Assembly (NCBI RefSeq): GCF_003105115.1
Contig: NZ_QETH01000026.1
Coordinates: 1-55,338, forward strand
Source of the DNA: Flavobacterium sp. HTF
GTDB taxonomy: Bacteria; Bacteroidota; Bacteroidia; Flavobacteriales; Flavobacteriaceae
Direction of reading: 5' to 3'
Length of the DNA: 55,338 nucleotides
Numbering within the stretch: position 1 is the stretch's first letter; each line of letters begins with the position of its first letter. Below are positions 7,329 to 15,426 of this stretch, piece by piece. The notes under the pieces are model-generated. The model saw nothing but the letters and a program-made list of their open reading frames with translations. It was not told the DNA's origin and searched no databases. The position numbers and the translations under genes were made by a program.

Positions 7329-10300
7329 TTAGACGGGCTGCCTAACTTTTAATTGAGCTCTGGCATTATTAATATTTTCAGGTGTCAGTCCTTCAGGTAA
7401 TGAAGAACCTGAAAAATCCCAGCCGCCTGTCATCAAGCTTGCAATTCCAGTTGTTGATGTGCGTTGATGAGGAGCACCTCCCGATGCATAAACTTCTGTC
7501 CATCCAATACGAAAAGTAGCTGCAGGATTATATCTTTTTACTTCAGTTGATAATATTTTTAAAGTTCGACAGCATTCATCACAAGGGCTAACGCCGCTTA
7601 AAAGAAGATTTATATGAGTGATTTTTCTTTTAAAAGCTTCTCCTCTTTGATTTATCCATCCTTCAAATTGATGTTCGGCGTGTGTTCTGTTACCATCTCT
7701 ATGTCTATTAACAGAACCGGTATTCCAGGTAACCAATTCAACATGGGTTGGGTCAGCTCCGGCTCTTGACCTAAAAACTCCTCCGCCTCTGTTTTCCTGG
7801 CCGCCAAAATTACCAAAGGTTGAAAAGCCTCTGTTATCACCTGTCGTACCTAATTCTTCGTCATTTGTTTGATCGTTTATGGTAATTTGAACAGCCAAAT
7901 TCACTGATTTATCTTGAAATTGGTCAGGAATTAATTCAAATAATTCTTGTATTGGACTTGCAGCTGCCTCAATTTTATATTGATTTTCTTCTCCTGCCAT
8001 TGGCACAACACGAAGTATTCGTAATCCTCTTGCTCTTAATTCTTCAAGAACTGTGGCGGTGGCAGTTCTTGCTTCTTCAACGCTGGATTCAGGACCTAGT
8101 ATAGAGAGCAATCTTGTTTTAGCATCATTTTTTACAGCTCTGCTTTCTGCTGTTTCTTCTCCTTCTTCATCGCCACCTCTTCCCATAATTCTGTCCAACA
8201 ATGCCATTCCCCGGTCAACAGCCTGATTTACTAACCACGTTAACGCCTCGTCAACCATTTGACGGACAGAAATAATCATTTCGCCCACTCTTGCCCCAAT
8301 TCCTGAAAGTCCAACCTGATTGGCAAGGAATCCAATTACAATTGGCATGGCTTGACCCATGGTGTTTTCGAGATAGTTGGCCGCGGTTGTCACATTTCCT
8401 TTTGCGATATCGGCCACACCGTTGACAAACGAATTGACCACTTCGAGCATTTCACGCAAGTATTTTATAAAACTTTGAATGGCACTGTACAAAGCCATTG
8501 CTCCGTTTATCACAGCCATAATTCCGGTTGGGTCTAACATGCTCAGCAGTCTGGCAGTTATACGGTTTACGATGCGCTCCATGATAAAGTTTTTCACGGC
8601 ATCGAGAACGGTATTCCACAAATTACTAAGCTGTTCCTGTATTTTATCCCAAATGGCAGCCATACCACGTTCCTGAACATCTTTAATAAAAGTCCAGATA
8701 CCTTCGAGCGTATTAATCATGCTACGGATTCGGGCGACTCTTGCCGGGCCAATTCTAGGATGTGCTGCAAGTTTTTCCCAGATTCTTTCCATTGAGATTC
8801 CAAGAACTTCAAGCACCCAGGAAATTACGCCTCGTAAAGAGAAATCAGTCAATACAGGAATATTGGCATCTTTTAATTCACTCATTAACCAGCCTGTAAC
8901 ACCGTCAATTAAATGTGTTACAATGTTGTCAAAGAATTGGACAAATCCTTGTTTAATGGCACGTAGAATATTTTTAAGGAAACCAATAGGATCTTTTTTA
9001 ATATCTTCAATTGCCTGCATTGCGCGGGTTATGATATTTCCGATGAGGTCAAAAGGGAAATTCATAATTTCCAGAATGGCAACAATTACAATTCGGATTA
9101 TTTCGGCAACAAAAGCAATAAGACGACCGATTGGTTCTCCAAATTTTTCGATAATTCGGGTAAACGCATCAAGAGGATGAATAAGATCATCAATCGTAAA
9201 CGAGTTCCAAAGATCCGTAAAGAGCCGGATAATACCCGCAGGAGTCATGTTTAAAGTCGCAATGGCCGCTTCAATTTCACCTGCAATTCTGGCGATTGCA
9301 CCCGTTTCGACCATTTGGGCATATTGTTCTTCGCCGCCGTCCATCAAACTCATAAAACCTCTAATAAGATTTGGAACTGATCGTTCGACAGTTTCGTTCG
9401 TAAAAGGATCACGTCCTATAATTACTTTTATCAACGAATAGCCCCTAACGGTAGCAGCCTGCTCAGAAAGCCATGCTAATAAGGATTCCTTAACAAGTTC
9501 TAATACTTTGAGTGCCACACCTACAGCAAAATCCCAAACCCTTTGCAGGAATCCTCCGGCCTGGTCTGCAAGGGCAGAAAGATTATCGGCAATATTGACC
9601 AGATTCGACGGCTGGATAGCATCCCAGGCTGAAGTTATAAGTCCGCGAAGTTCACCTAATAATGAAGTAAAAGTCCCAACCTGAGTGTCCAGCCAATCGG
9701 CCGTTTTTTGCAGCGTACCTTTTTCACGCATTTGCTCAAGCTCGGTTTGCTTGTCTATCAGTATTAAGAAATCTTCTAATATTTCGACCGTTGTTGCATT
9801 GACTGCTTCATCGCGTAACGGATCGTATTTGATTATTTTTTTGATTAATGACCAGGCTTTGTTTTCTGCCAGTATAGGTTCTGCCACACCAATCAGGGCT
9901 TCTTTTATCCACGTAATGACCTGATCAACAGTTGCGCTTATGAAAGAAGTAATTCGGTTAACGACCTCATTAAATTTTTCAGTAACTAAATCAATAATAT
10001 TGGTATAAGGAAATGATACCTCGTGCCACACATCTTCGACCAGTTTTAAAATACTGTCAATTGTTAACCCCAATTCTCCCAGTTTTCCTTCTACCCAGTC
10101 AAAAACCTGCTGCAATATTCCATATTCCTGAAGTTTGTCGAATATGGCAGTTCCAAAAGGAACAAGTCCCATTAAACCTTCAACCAGATTAATTGGAGTT
10201 CGCTCTACATCAACCTGTCGTAACGGATCGTAACCGATAATTACAGTGAAAAGGGTATAACCCGGAATATGTCTCGCCTCGTTGATAATCCAGTCCGGAA

Positions 10301-11408
10301 CTAAATCGAGGAACGAACCCTGAATCATTTCTGGAGCAGGGGATATAGGCTCCTCTTTTTTTCTAATGGCAGCTCCCTGCTGTACCGTATGTGTTAATTC
10401 GTGAGCCAGTAAATGCTTGCCATCCTGCGACCCCGGATTGTATTTTCCTTCGTTAAAATAAATATTATTTCCGGTTGCAAACGCCTGCGCTCCCAATTGC
10501 TGGTTCATTTTTACAGCGGTGGAGTCATTGTGTATGCGGACATTGCTGAAATCGGCTCCAATACCGGATTCCATGTCGGTTTTTACTTTTCCCGATAATG
10601 GTGTACCACCGCCTTTACTGCTGTTTAAAGTACTTTCGAGATTCGAAGTATCAGAAGGATTTACATCTGCACTGGCGCTCATCTGCACTTCCTTTTCGTC
10701 TTCTTTGGCCTGGATTTCCTCTTCTTCCTTAGCCTGGATTTCTTCTTCTTTTTTCTTCTGTATTAATGGTTTTTGAGCAAGGTGTGCTTCTTTATTTTTT
10801 GGAGTTTCTGTTTTTACGGAATCCGTTTTATTTTGAGCTGTGTCTGCTTTTTCAACTGTATTTTTTTTCTGAATTTCTTCTTCTTTTTTCGATTGTACCA
10901 AAGATTTAGAAGTACCGGTTTTTTCCTTCGGTTTAGGAGATTCAGTTTTGTTTTGTACCGATTCTTCTTTCTCTAATTTTAATCGAATAACCGGAACCGT
11001 TTTCTCAGTTGCGGTTTCTTTTTGAACTTCTTTTTCAGTATTATTTTTTTTCTGGACTTCGTTTTTTTGTTTGTTTTGAATAACAGGCGAAGCAGGGAAA
11101 AAAGTTTCAGGTTTTGCAGCCTGCTTATTATGGACTACTTTTAGTTTTGGCTGAACACCCGGTGTAATTCCTTCTGCAGCAGCTTTATTTTGAACAGTAG
11201 GTGAGGCCGCAAAAAATGATTCAGGAGCTGTGTTTTTTTTATCTGAAACAACAGTATCGGCTACTTTGTCTGCTTCGGCTTCAAATTTATCATTTGATTT
11301 TCCAATATTGAGTTTTGCCTGCACACCAAAAAAAGAATCCCTCTCATTTCCTTTGTTATGAGGATTGAGGCTGCTTTTTCCGGCTGTACTTTTGGCAAAA
11401 ACACTCAT
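7329..11408 (-). CDS. eCIS-core (DUF4157) polymorphic toxin with C-terminal zinc deaminase-like domain
   Basis: A 1359-aa modular cargo protein. Residues 1-265 are a low-complexity Lys/Glu/Gln linker with repeated QKK/QNK motifs, after a head (FFGVQAKLNIGKSNDKFEAE) also found in the next two cargo genes. DUF4157 follows (about 270-345) with H336-E-L-T-H340. Residues 383-790 hold three diverged repeats of about 135 residues (starts 383, 518, 656; each with II.xDP), then long amphipathic helices to about 1090. The C-terminus carries H1243-A-E1245 and P-C1276-D-E-C1279, the zinc and catalytic signature of the cytidine-deaminase fold used by bacterial deaminase toxins. The predicted action is deamination of a nucleic acid base in the target cell. 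Its ATG overlaps the preceding stop (ATGA). The target base is unknown. Confidence 0.82.
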   Translation of the reverse strand: MSVFAKSTAGKSSLNPHNKGNERDSFFGVQAKLNIGKSNDKFEAEADKVADTVVSDKKNTAPESFFAASPTVQNKAAAEGITPGVQPKLKVVHNKQAAKPETFFPASPVIQNKQKNEVQKKNNTEKEVQKETATEKTVPVIRLKLEKEESVQNKTESPKPKEKTGTSKSLVQSKKEEEIQKKNTVEKADTAQNKTDSVKTETPKNKEAHLAQKPLIQKKKEEEIQAKEEEEIQAKEDEKEVQMSASADVNPSDTSNLESTLNSSKGGGTPLSGKVKTDMESGIGADFSNVRIHNDSTAVKMNQQLGAQAFATGNNIYFNEGKYNPGSQDGKHLLAHELTHTVQQGAAIRKKEEPISPAPEMIQGSFLDLVPDWIINEARHIPGYTLFTVIIGYDPLRQVDVERTPINLVEGLMGLVPFGTAIFDKLQEYGILQQVFDWVEGKLGELGLTIDSILKLVEDVWHEVSFPYTNIIDLVTEKFNEVVNRITSFISATVDQVITWIKEALIGVAEPILAENKAWSLIKKIIKYDPLRDEAVNATTVEILEDFLILIDKQTELEQMREKGTLQKTADWLDTQVGTFTSLLGELRGLITSAWDAIQPSNLVNIADNLSALADQAGGFLQRVWDFAVGVALKVLELVKESLLAWLSEQAATVRGYSLIKVIIGRDPFTNETVERSVPNLIRGFMSLMDGGEEQYAQMVETGAIARIAGEIEAAIATLNMTPAGIIRLFTDLWNSFTIDDLIHPLDAFTRIIEKFGEPIGRLIAFVAEIIRIVIVAILEIMNFPFDLIGNIITRAMQAIEDIKKDPIGFLKNILRAIKQGFVQFFDNIVTHLIDGVTGWLMSELKDANIPVLTDFSLRGVISWVLEVLGISMERIWEKLAAHPRIGPARVARIRSMINTLEGIWTFIKDVQERGMAAIWDKIQEQLSNLWNTVLDAVKNFIMERIVNRITARLLSMLDPTGIMAVINGAMALYSAIQSFIKYLREMLEVVNSFVNGVADIAKGNVTTAANYLENTMGQAMPIVIGFLANQVGLSGIGARVGEMIISVRQMVDEALTWLVNQAVDRGMALLDRIMGRGGDEEGEETAESRAVKNDAKTRLLSILGPESSVEEARTATATVLEELRARGLRILRVVPMAGEENQYKIEAAASPIQELFELIPDQFQDKSVNLAVQITINDQTNDEELGTTGDNRGFSTFGNFGGQENRGGGVFRSRAGADPTHVELVTWNTGSVNRHRDGNRTHAEHQFEGWINQRGEAFKRKITHINLLLSGVSPCDECCRTLKILSTEVKRYNPAATFRIGWTEVYASGGAPHQRTSTTGIASLMTGGWDFSGSSLPEGLTPENINNARAQLKVRQPV
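9039..10262 (-). repeat. Three ~135-residue protein repeats inside the deaminase cargo
   Basis: Units start near residues 383, 518 and 656 of the 1359-aa protein. Each begins with an aromatic/Ser/Thr-Leu turn, then II-x-x-DP (D394, D529, D667), a V.R/NAT segment and two long amphipathic helices with a conserved W. Spacing is 135 and 138 residues. The DNA copies have diverged, so this is an old duplication and not an assembly artefact. Confidence 0.65.
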
Positions 11409-12217
11409 TTTATTGATTTTTCTTGTATGGTAATTAAATGTGTTTGATGAATTAAGTTTTGTAATTTCAGCAAATGCTCTTTATTATCAAGGTTTAAAAA
11501 TGTATCTGTTAAAACATATAACGTATGTTCATGATCAATAACTTCGGTATAATACCAATCATTGATTGTATTGTCCAGATTTAAATTTTCTATTTGTTTT
11601 TTACCTAAAAAGTTAATCCACCAAAAACCGTTAGGAACTTGGCTAATGTTGATTTCATTGATTGAAAAATGAGAAGGTATATTAAAACGATTATCAGGGT
11701 CGAAATTTGGTTTAGGAAGAAAATCTATATACTCAAAAGGTAATTGCGACAAAATTTTATCATAGCTTCTTTGTGCAAAATATACCAGAAGTATTTCTTC
11801 ATCTTCCGTGTAAGCATACATTCCGTTAAAGTTGATAAACAGACTTTTTAATAAATTCAGAAGAGGTTTTAAATCGGGTATTTTGGGAAAACTATGAATT
11901 AGTGCATTAAAAGAAAACCATAAACAATCATAGATTTCGTCTCCGCAAATTTCTTCAGTAAGAAATAGGTTAAAATCTTTAGTTTCATTGCTAAATACGG
12001 TTATATCTTTTTGTTTTTTAGTTAGATAAGTATGAATTTCATTTGAAGTAATTTCATTTTTGAAGTATTGATCTCCAAGATATTTTACATTTTTTTTCTC
12101 ATAATTATGCTTTTCCAGCTCGTTTATTACGGCTAGAATTTTTTTTGATAATTCTAAATCAGATTCTTTCCTGCTTAGAATTTTGAAACGGATATATGTG
12201 AAATCTTCTTTTTTCAT
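11405..12217 (-). CDS. Hypothetical 270-aa protein coupled to two eCIS cargo genes (candidate immunity protein or chaperone)
   Basis: I do not recognise this protein with certainty. It is soluble, acidic to neutral and lacks a signal peptide. Its start overlaps the stop of the nuclease-like cargo gene (TAATG), and its stop overlaps the start of the deaminase cargo gene (ATGA), so all three should be made in fixed proportion. The C-terminal half (VPNGFWWINFLGKK..., ...YYTEVIDHEHTLYVLTD) reminds me weakly of Imm52-type immunity proteins. It lacks the DUF4157 module and so is not itself a cargo of that kind. Immunity against either toxin, or a loading chaperone, would fit. Both are inference. 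Confidence 0.6.
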   Translation of the reverse strand: MKKEDFTYIRFKILSRKESDLELSKKILAVINELEKHNYEKKNVKYLGDQYFKNEITSNEIHTYLTKKQKDITVFSNETKDFNLFLTEEICGDEIYDCLWFSFNALIHSFPKIPDLKPLLNLLKSLFINFNGMYAYTEDEEILLVYFAQRSYDKILSQLPFEYIDFLPKPNFDPDNRFNIPSHFSINEINISQVPNGFWWINFLGKKQIENLNLDNTINDWYYTEVIDHEHTLYVLTDTFLNLDNKEHLLKLQNLIHQTHLITIQEKSIK

Positions 12218-13980
12218 TATTCTGGAATGCTTAAAACCGGAGGATAACCTCCCCAGCGTGTATTAAGTAATAAAGCAACGTGACGATCCGGAATAGACCA
12301 GACGTGGAAAAAAGCACATCTTTGTGCGACAAAAACACCGAAATTTTTCTGAGCATCAAATCTTGCTAATGTGAGATCTCGCAGACTAATCATTGCAGGA
12401 TTAAAGAACCAGCCAAAACCAACTTTAACTTCCCAAACAATTGTGTGATTGGTTTGTCCATCATAGTTAATAGCCGAAAATGGAGGGCCTGGCCATACAT
12501 TAAAATCAAATGATCTGCCCGATACTTTTGTTGCATAGGCATCATGTCTGGCATGTCCTCCCAGTCTTGTAATTTCCCTGCTTTTGCACCCTGTTCTATC
12601 GTCATCTTCTTCTGGCTGTGGTGCCGGATCCGGTAATGGAATAATATCTGTTCTTGGATCCGTTTCTTCGTCTCCGCTTGTTCTCGGCGTTAGTCTTCTG
12701 GCTCTGCCTAAATAGTCTAAATATTCTCTTTGATTAGGAGATAAACGATTGACCCAATCATACTCTCTTGGAGATGCGTATGGACCTCCTGTTATAGGAT
12801 TTAATTCATCCATCCAGCGAGGTGCGGTAGAGGTTGGCCATAATAAAATTGTAAAAAAAGCAACTGGCGGTGCAGCTTCGGCAGAAAACATTGCTATTCG
12901 GGTAAGTACAGAAGTTGCCTCTGCGCCTGCAGCAACTGTCGCTCCTCCTTCTGCAAGTGCAGCTCCACCTTCAATCACTGATGCTGAACCCCATCTTGCG
13001 GCGGCAGTTTCTAATGCAGTTGTACCTGTAGCTGCGGCTCCACTTGCTCCTGTTCCGGTTGCAGCTGCGGCAGACGGAGCGGTTAATCCGGCAAGTAGTG
13101 CAGGTGCGGCACTTGCCATTGAAGCAGCTTCTTCTTGTGTTACAGGAATTTGAGGTATTGTGGGAACATCATAAGGTAAATAAGGTGCGCTTAATAATCC
13201 CGCTGCTTCCCATTCAATAAGAGAACTTAACATGGTAGATATTCTGTGTTCAACTCTTGGTTGAGGAGCAGGTTCTGGGGGAACTTCTTGTCTTTGAAGT
13301 TTTGGTTTATTTCCTTGTTGTATAGTATGTGTTAACTCATGTGCCAAAAGATGTTTGCCCGATTGTGAGTTCGGATTGTATTTTCCTTCATTGAAATAAA
13401 TATCATTTCCATTAGCAAAAGCCTGCGCTCCAATTTTTTGGCTCATTTGTACAGCATTTGCATCATTGTGAATTCGTACGTTACTGAAATCGGTACCGAA
13501 ACCCGATTCCATTTCTGTTTTAGTATCTTTAGAAAGTCCCACGCCATTGCCTTTTGAACTATTCAGCTGACTCTCGAAATTAGAATTAACTGCTCTATCG
13601 GCCTCAGCTTCATCTCCTTCCTTTTTTTGAACATTTTCATCTTCACAATTGCATTTTTGAATGGGCTGCAATTGTACTACAGGCGTAATTGGTTCTGCCA
13701 GTGGTTTCTCCTGAATTTCATTTTCGTTGTTTTCTTTTTTATGAACATTTGGAACCTGATTTTTTTGTACAGTAGAAGAGGAGAAGAAAGGTTCTGTTGT
13801 TTTTTTTGAATTGTTTGATACTATTCTGTCAGCAGTTTTATCGGCTTCGACCTCATATTTATCATTCGATTTTCCAACATTTAGCTTTGCCTGAACGCCA
13901 AAAAAATCCTCACCCTTTCTTGAATTAAAGGGAGAAGATTCTGAAGCATTTGGTTTTGATCTTTGGTTGAATGCACCCAT
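12217..13980 (-). CDS. eCIS-core (DUF4157) polymorphic toxin with C-terminal PD-(D/E)xK nuclease-like domain
   Basis: A 587-aa cargo protein. The N-terminus shares the head motif (FFGVQAKLNVGKSNDKYEVE) and a QKK-containing linker, then DUF4157 (about residues 145-225, H214-E-L-T-H). An Ala/Gly/Thr-rich segment (about 275-385) follows, with hydrophobic stretches that might cross a membrane. The C-terminal domain (about 465-587) starts CKSREITRLGGHARHDAYA and contains D492 in SFDFN and E517-V-K519 in VWEVKVG, 25 residues apart. This matches the D...ExK core of restriction-endonuclease-like toxins; the context resembles DUF6310/Tox-REase proteins. The predicted role is cleavage of target-cell DNA or RNA. 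Family assignment is from memory and was not searched. Confidence 0.75.
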   Translation of the reverse strand: MGAFNQRSKPNASESSPFNSRKGEDFFGVQAKLNVGKSNDKYEVEADKTADRIVSNNSKKTTEPFFSSSTVQKNQVPNVHKKENNENEIQEKPLAEPITPVVQLQPIQKCNCEDENVQKKEGDEAEADRAVNSNFESQLNSSKGNGVGLSKDTKTEMESGFGTDFSNVRIHNDANAVQMSQKIGAQAFANGNDIYFNEGKYNPNSQSGKHLLAHELTHTIQQGNKPKLQRQEVPPEPAPQPRVEHRISTMLSSLIEWEAAGLLSAPYLPYDVPTIPQIPVTQEEAASMASAAPALLAGLTAPSAAAATGTGASGAAATGTTALETAAARWGSASVIEGGAALAEGGATVAAGAEATSVLTRIAMFSAEAAPPVAFFTILLWPTSTAPRWMDELNPITGGPYASPREYDWVNRLSPNQREYLDYLGRARRLTPRTSGDEETDPRTDIIPLPDPAPQPEEDDDRTGCKSREITRLGGHARHDAYATKVSGRSFDFNVWPGPPFSAINYDGQTNHTIVWEVKVGFGWFFNPAMISLRDLTLARFDAQKNFGVFVAQRCAFFHVWSIPDRHVALLLNTRWGGYPPVLSIPE

Positions 13981-14004
13981 GACAACTATTATTTGAATTT
14001 TACA

Positions 14005-15414
14005 TTACTGTCTGTGTTTTGTTCCTTTTCCGGTAAAAGCATTTTCGCCGCATGACTGCGGAGTAGCAATAATCATGTTGAAAGTATCAACTTTTAATGC
14101 TGTGAAATTGAAAGGAAATGTGCCTCCTATTCCGACAGACATTGGGCCTCTGACAACTGCCCCGTTAGAGTCTGTAATTGTCACACTATAAGTTGAACAA
14201 GGATTTTCATTTTTGTTTCTTTTTGTAGTCAGCGTAATAGAAAATGATTTGCAATCTTTTGTTGCTTTCAATGGTTCTATATGTGTTGGTTCTGATGAAA
14301 ATTTGAATCGGTTGAATATGTCGCAGTCTTTTTTCTTTGGAGGTTTTTTATTTTTTCCTTTGTCTTTTCCAGCATAAATGTCGTCTAAGCGGCCAATTGT
14401 TTGTATGCCAACAACACCATCATAGGCCAAATCATTATCGGATTGGAAATTGAGAACTGCGGCTTTTGTTTCACTGCCATAATCACCATCAGCACCAAAT
14501 TTTGGAAGACTATATCCTAAATCCAGCAAACCTGATTGCACTTTTTGTACCGGTTCGCCCTTTGATCCAACGGCGAGATAATCTAAATTATCATGCGCTT
14601 GTTCCAGTCTATATTCACCTTGAAAACGAGCAGCTTCTAAATCTTCAGAAGCACTTGCATTCGGATCAATTGATTTTTGGACGGCTCCGGTTTGCTGCAC
14701 GGTGTGCGTTAATTCATGTGCCAGCAAATGTTTTCCTTCTTTTGAGCCCGGATTGTATTTTCCTTCATTAAAGTAAACATCATTTCCGTTGGTAAAAGCC
14801 TGAGCTCCCAATTCCTGACTCATTTGAACAGCACTGGAATCGGTGTGGATTTTTACATTGCTGAAATCGTTGCCAAAACCCGATTCCATTTCTCTTTTTG
14901 TTTTTTTATCTAAGCCCGTTCCGCCGCCTTTTGAACTGTCAAGTTTTCCTTCTAACTCATTGTTCTGAATTTCAGTTTCTGAATTTTGTGCTTTCTTTTG
15001 AACCGGTTTTTCCTCTTCTTTTTCCTCTTTTTTCTGAACCTTTTCTTCTTTCTCGCAATCGGTGCATTTTTTCTGTACCGTTTTGTCTTCTTCTTTTTTA
15101 TCCGATTTTTTCTGAACTTTTTTATCTTCTTCCTTATCCGGTTTTTTTTGTACCGATTTATCTTCTTCCTTCATTTCTTTACTCTGAACCGTAGAAATGG
15201 TTTCTGAAACAGGTTTTTGCTGTACTTGTTCTTTTGACTGTAAAAGTCCGCCTGAAGACGGATTATGGTTCACTACTTTATCTGCCACATTATCTGCTTC
15301 GACCTCGTATTTATCTCCAACCGATCCGGTTTTTAGTTTTTTCTGAATTTTAGGTCCAAAAAAGACAGTAGTATTATCGGGAATGTTTCTTTTTCGTTGT
15401 TCAAATGCTCTCAT
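14005..15414 (-). CDS. eCIS-core (DUF4157) cargo with peptidoglycan-binding domain and unknown C-terminus
   Basis: A 469-aa cargo protein. It has the shared head (VFFGPKIQKKLKTGSVGDKY), a linker with five VQKK units (residues 88-141), DUF4157 (about 165-245, H233-E-L-T-H), and a PG_binding_1 domain (about 282-345: GADGDYGSETKAAVLNFQ). The C-terminus (about 359-469) is predicted beta-rich, with four cysteines (in KDCDIF, KDCKSF, NPCSTY, QSCGEN) and no catalytic motif I know. It might be an adaptor, a wall-targeted cargo or an undescribed toxin domain. It is the first of three cargo genes after the tape-measure gene, with only 12 nt between them, so it lies in the same transcript. Confidence 0.72.
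   Translation of the reverse strand: MRAFEQRKRNIPDNTTVFFGPKIQKKLKTGSVGDKYEVEADNVADKVVNHNPSSGGLLQSKEQVQQKPVSETISTVQSKEMKEEDKSVQKKPDKEEDKKVQKKSDKKEEDKTVQKKCTDCEKEEKVQKKEEKEEEKPVQKKAQNSETEIQNNELEGKLDSSKGGGTGLDKKTKREMESGFGNDFSNVKIHTDSSAVQMSQELGAQAFTNGNDVYFNEGKYNPGSKEGKHLLAHELTHTVQQTGAVQKSIDPNASASEDLEAARFQGEYRLEQAHDNLDYLAVGSKGEPVQKVQSGLLDLGYSLPKFGADGDYGSETKAAVLNFQSDNDLAYDGVVGIQTIGRLDDIYAGKDKGKNKKPPKKKDCDIFNRFKFSSEPTHIEPLKATKDCKSFSITLTTKRNKNENPCSTYSVTITDSNGAVVRGPMSVGIGGTFPFNFTALKVDTFNMIIATPQSCGENAFTGKGTKHRQ
14989..15177 (-). repeat. VQKK-type tandem repeat encoding the cargo linker
   Basis: Residues 80-142 of the 469-aa cargo contain VQKK five times, every 12-13 residues, in an E/K/D-rich background. 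Similar but irregular QKK/QNK/QAK repeats occur in the linkers of the two other cargo proteins. The linkers are probably unstructured or coiled. Confidence 0.7.
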
Positions 15415-15426
15415 AACAATATAATT

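Noticed and set aside
8719..9180. 153-aa open frame on the plus strand inside the deaminase cargo gene
   Set aside because: It lies fully opposite a long, clearly coding frame, has no recognisable domain, and its composition follows the reverse complement of amphipathic helices.
10380..10405. HELTH motif taken as proof of an active metalloprotease toxin
   Set aside because: The motif is part of DUF4157 in all three cargo proteins. It may be active, but the toxin call rests on the C-terminal domains, so I did not name these proteases.
12749..13153. 134-aa Ala/Pro/Val-rich plus-strand frame
   Set aside because: It is the shadow of the Ala/Gly/Thr-rich segment of the nuclease cargo on the minus strand. 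No start context or domain.
14989..15177. Tandem VQKK repeat considered as a CRISPR-like or assembly artefact
   Set aside because: Repeats are at the protein level, in frame, imperfect in DNA and lie within a coding frame; no spacer structure.
14898..15207. Phe/Leu-rich plus-strand frames resembling membrane proteins
   Set aside because: They are reverse-complement shadows of the Lys/Glu-rich VQKK linker; such AAA/GAA runs always give Phe/Leu on the other strand.
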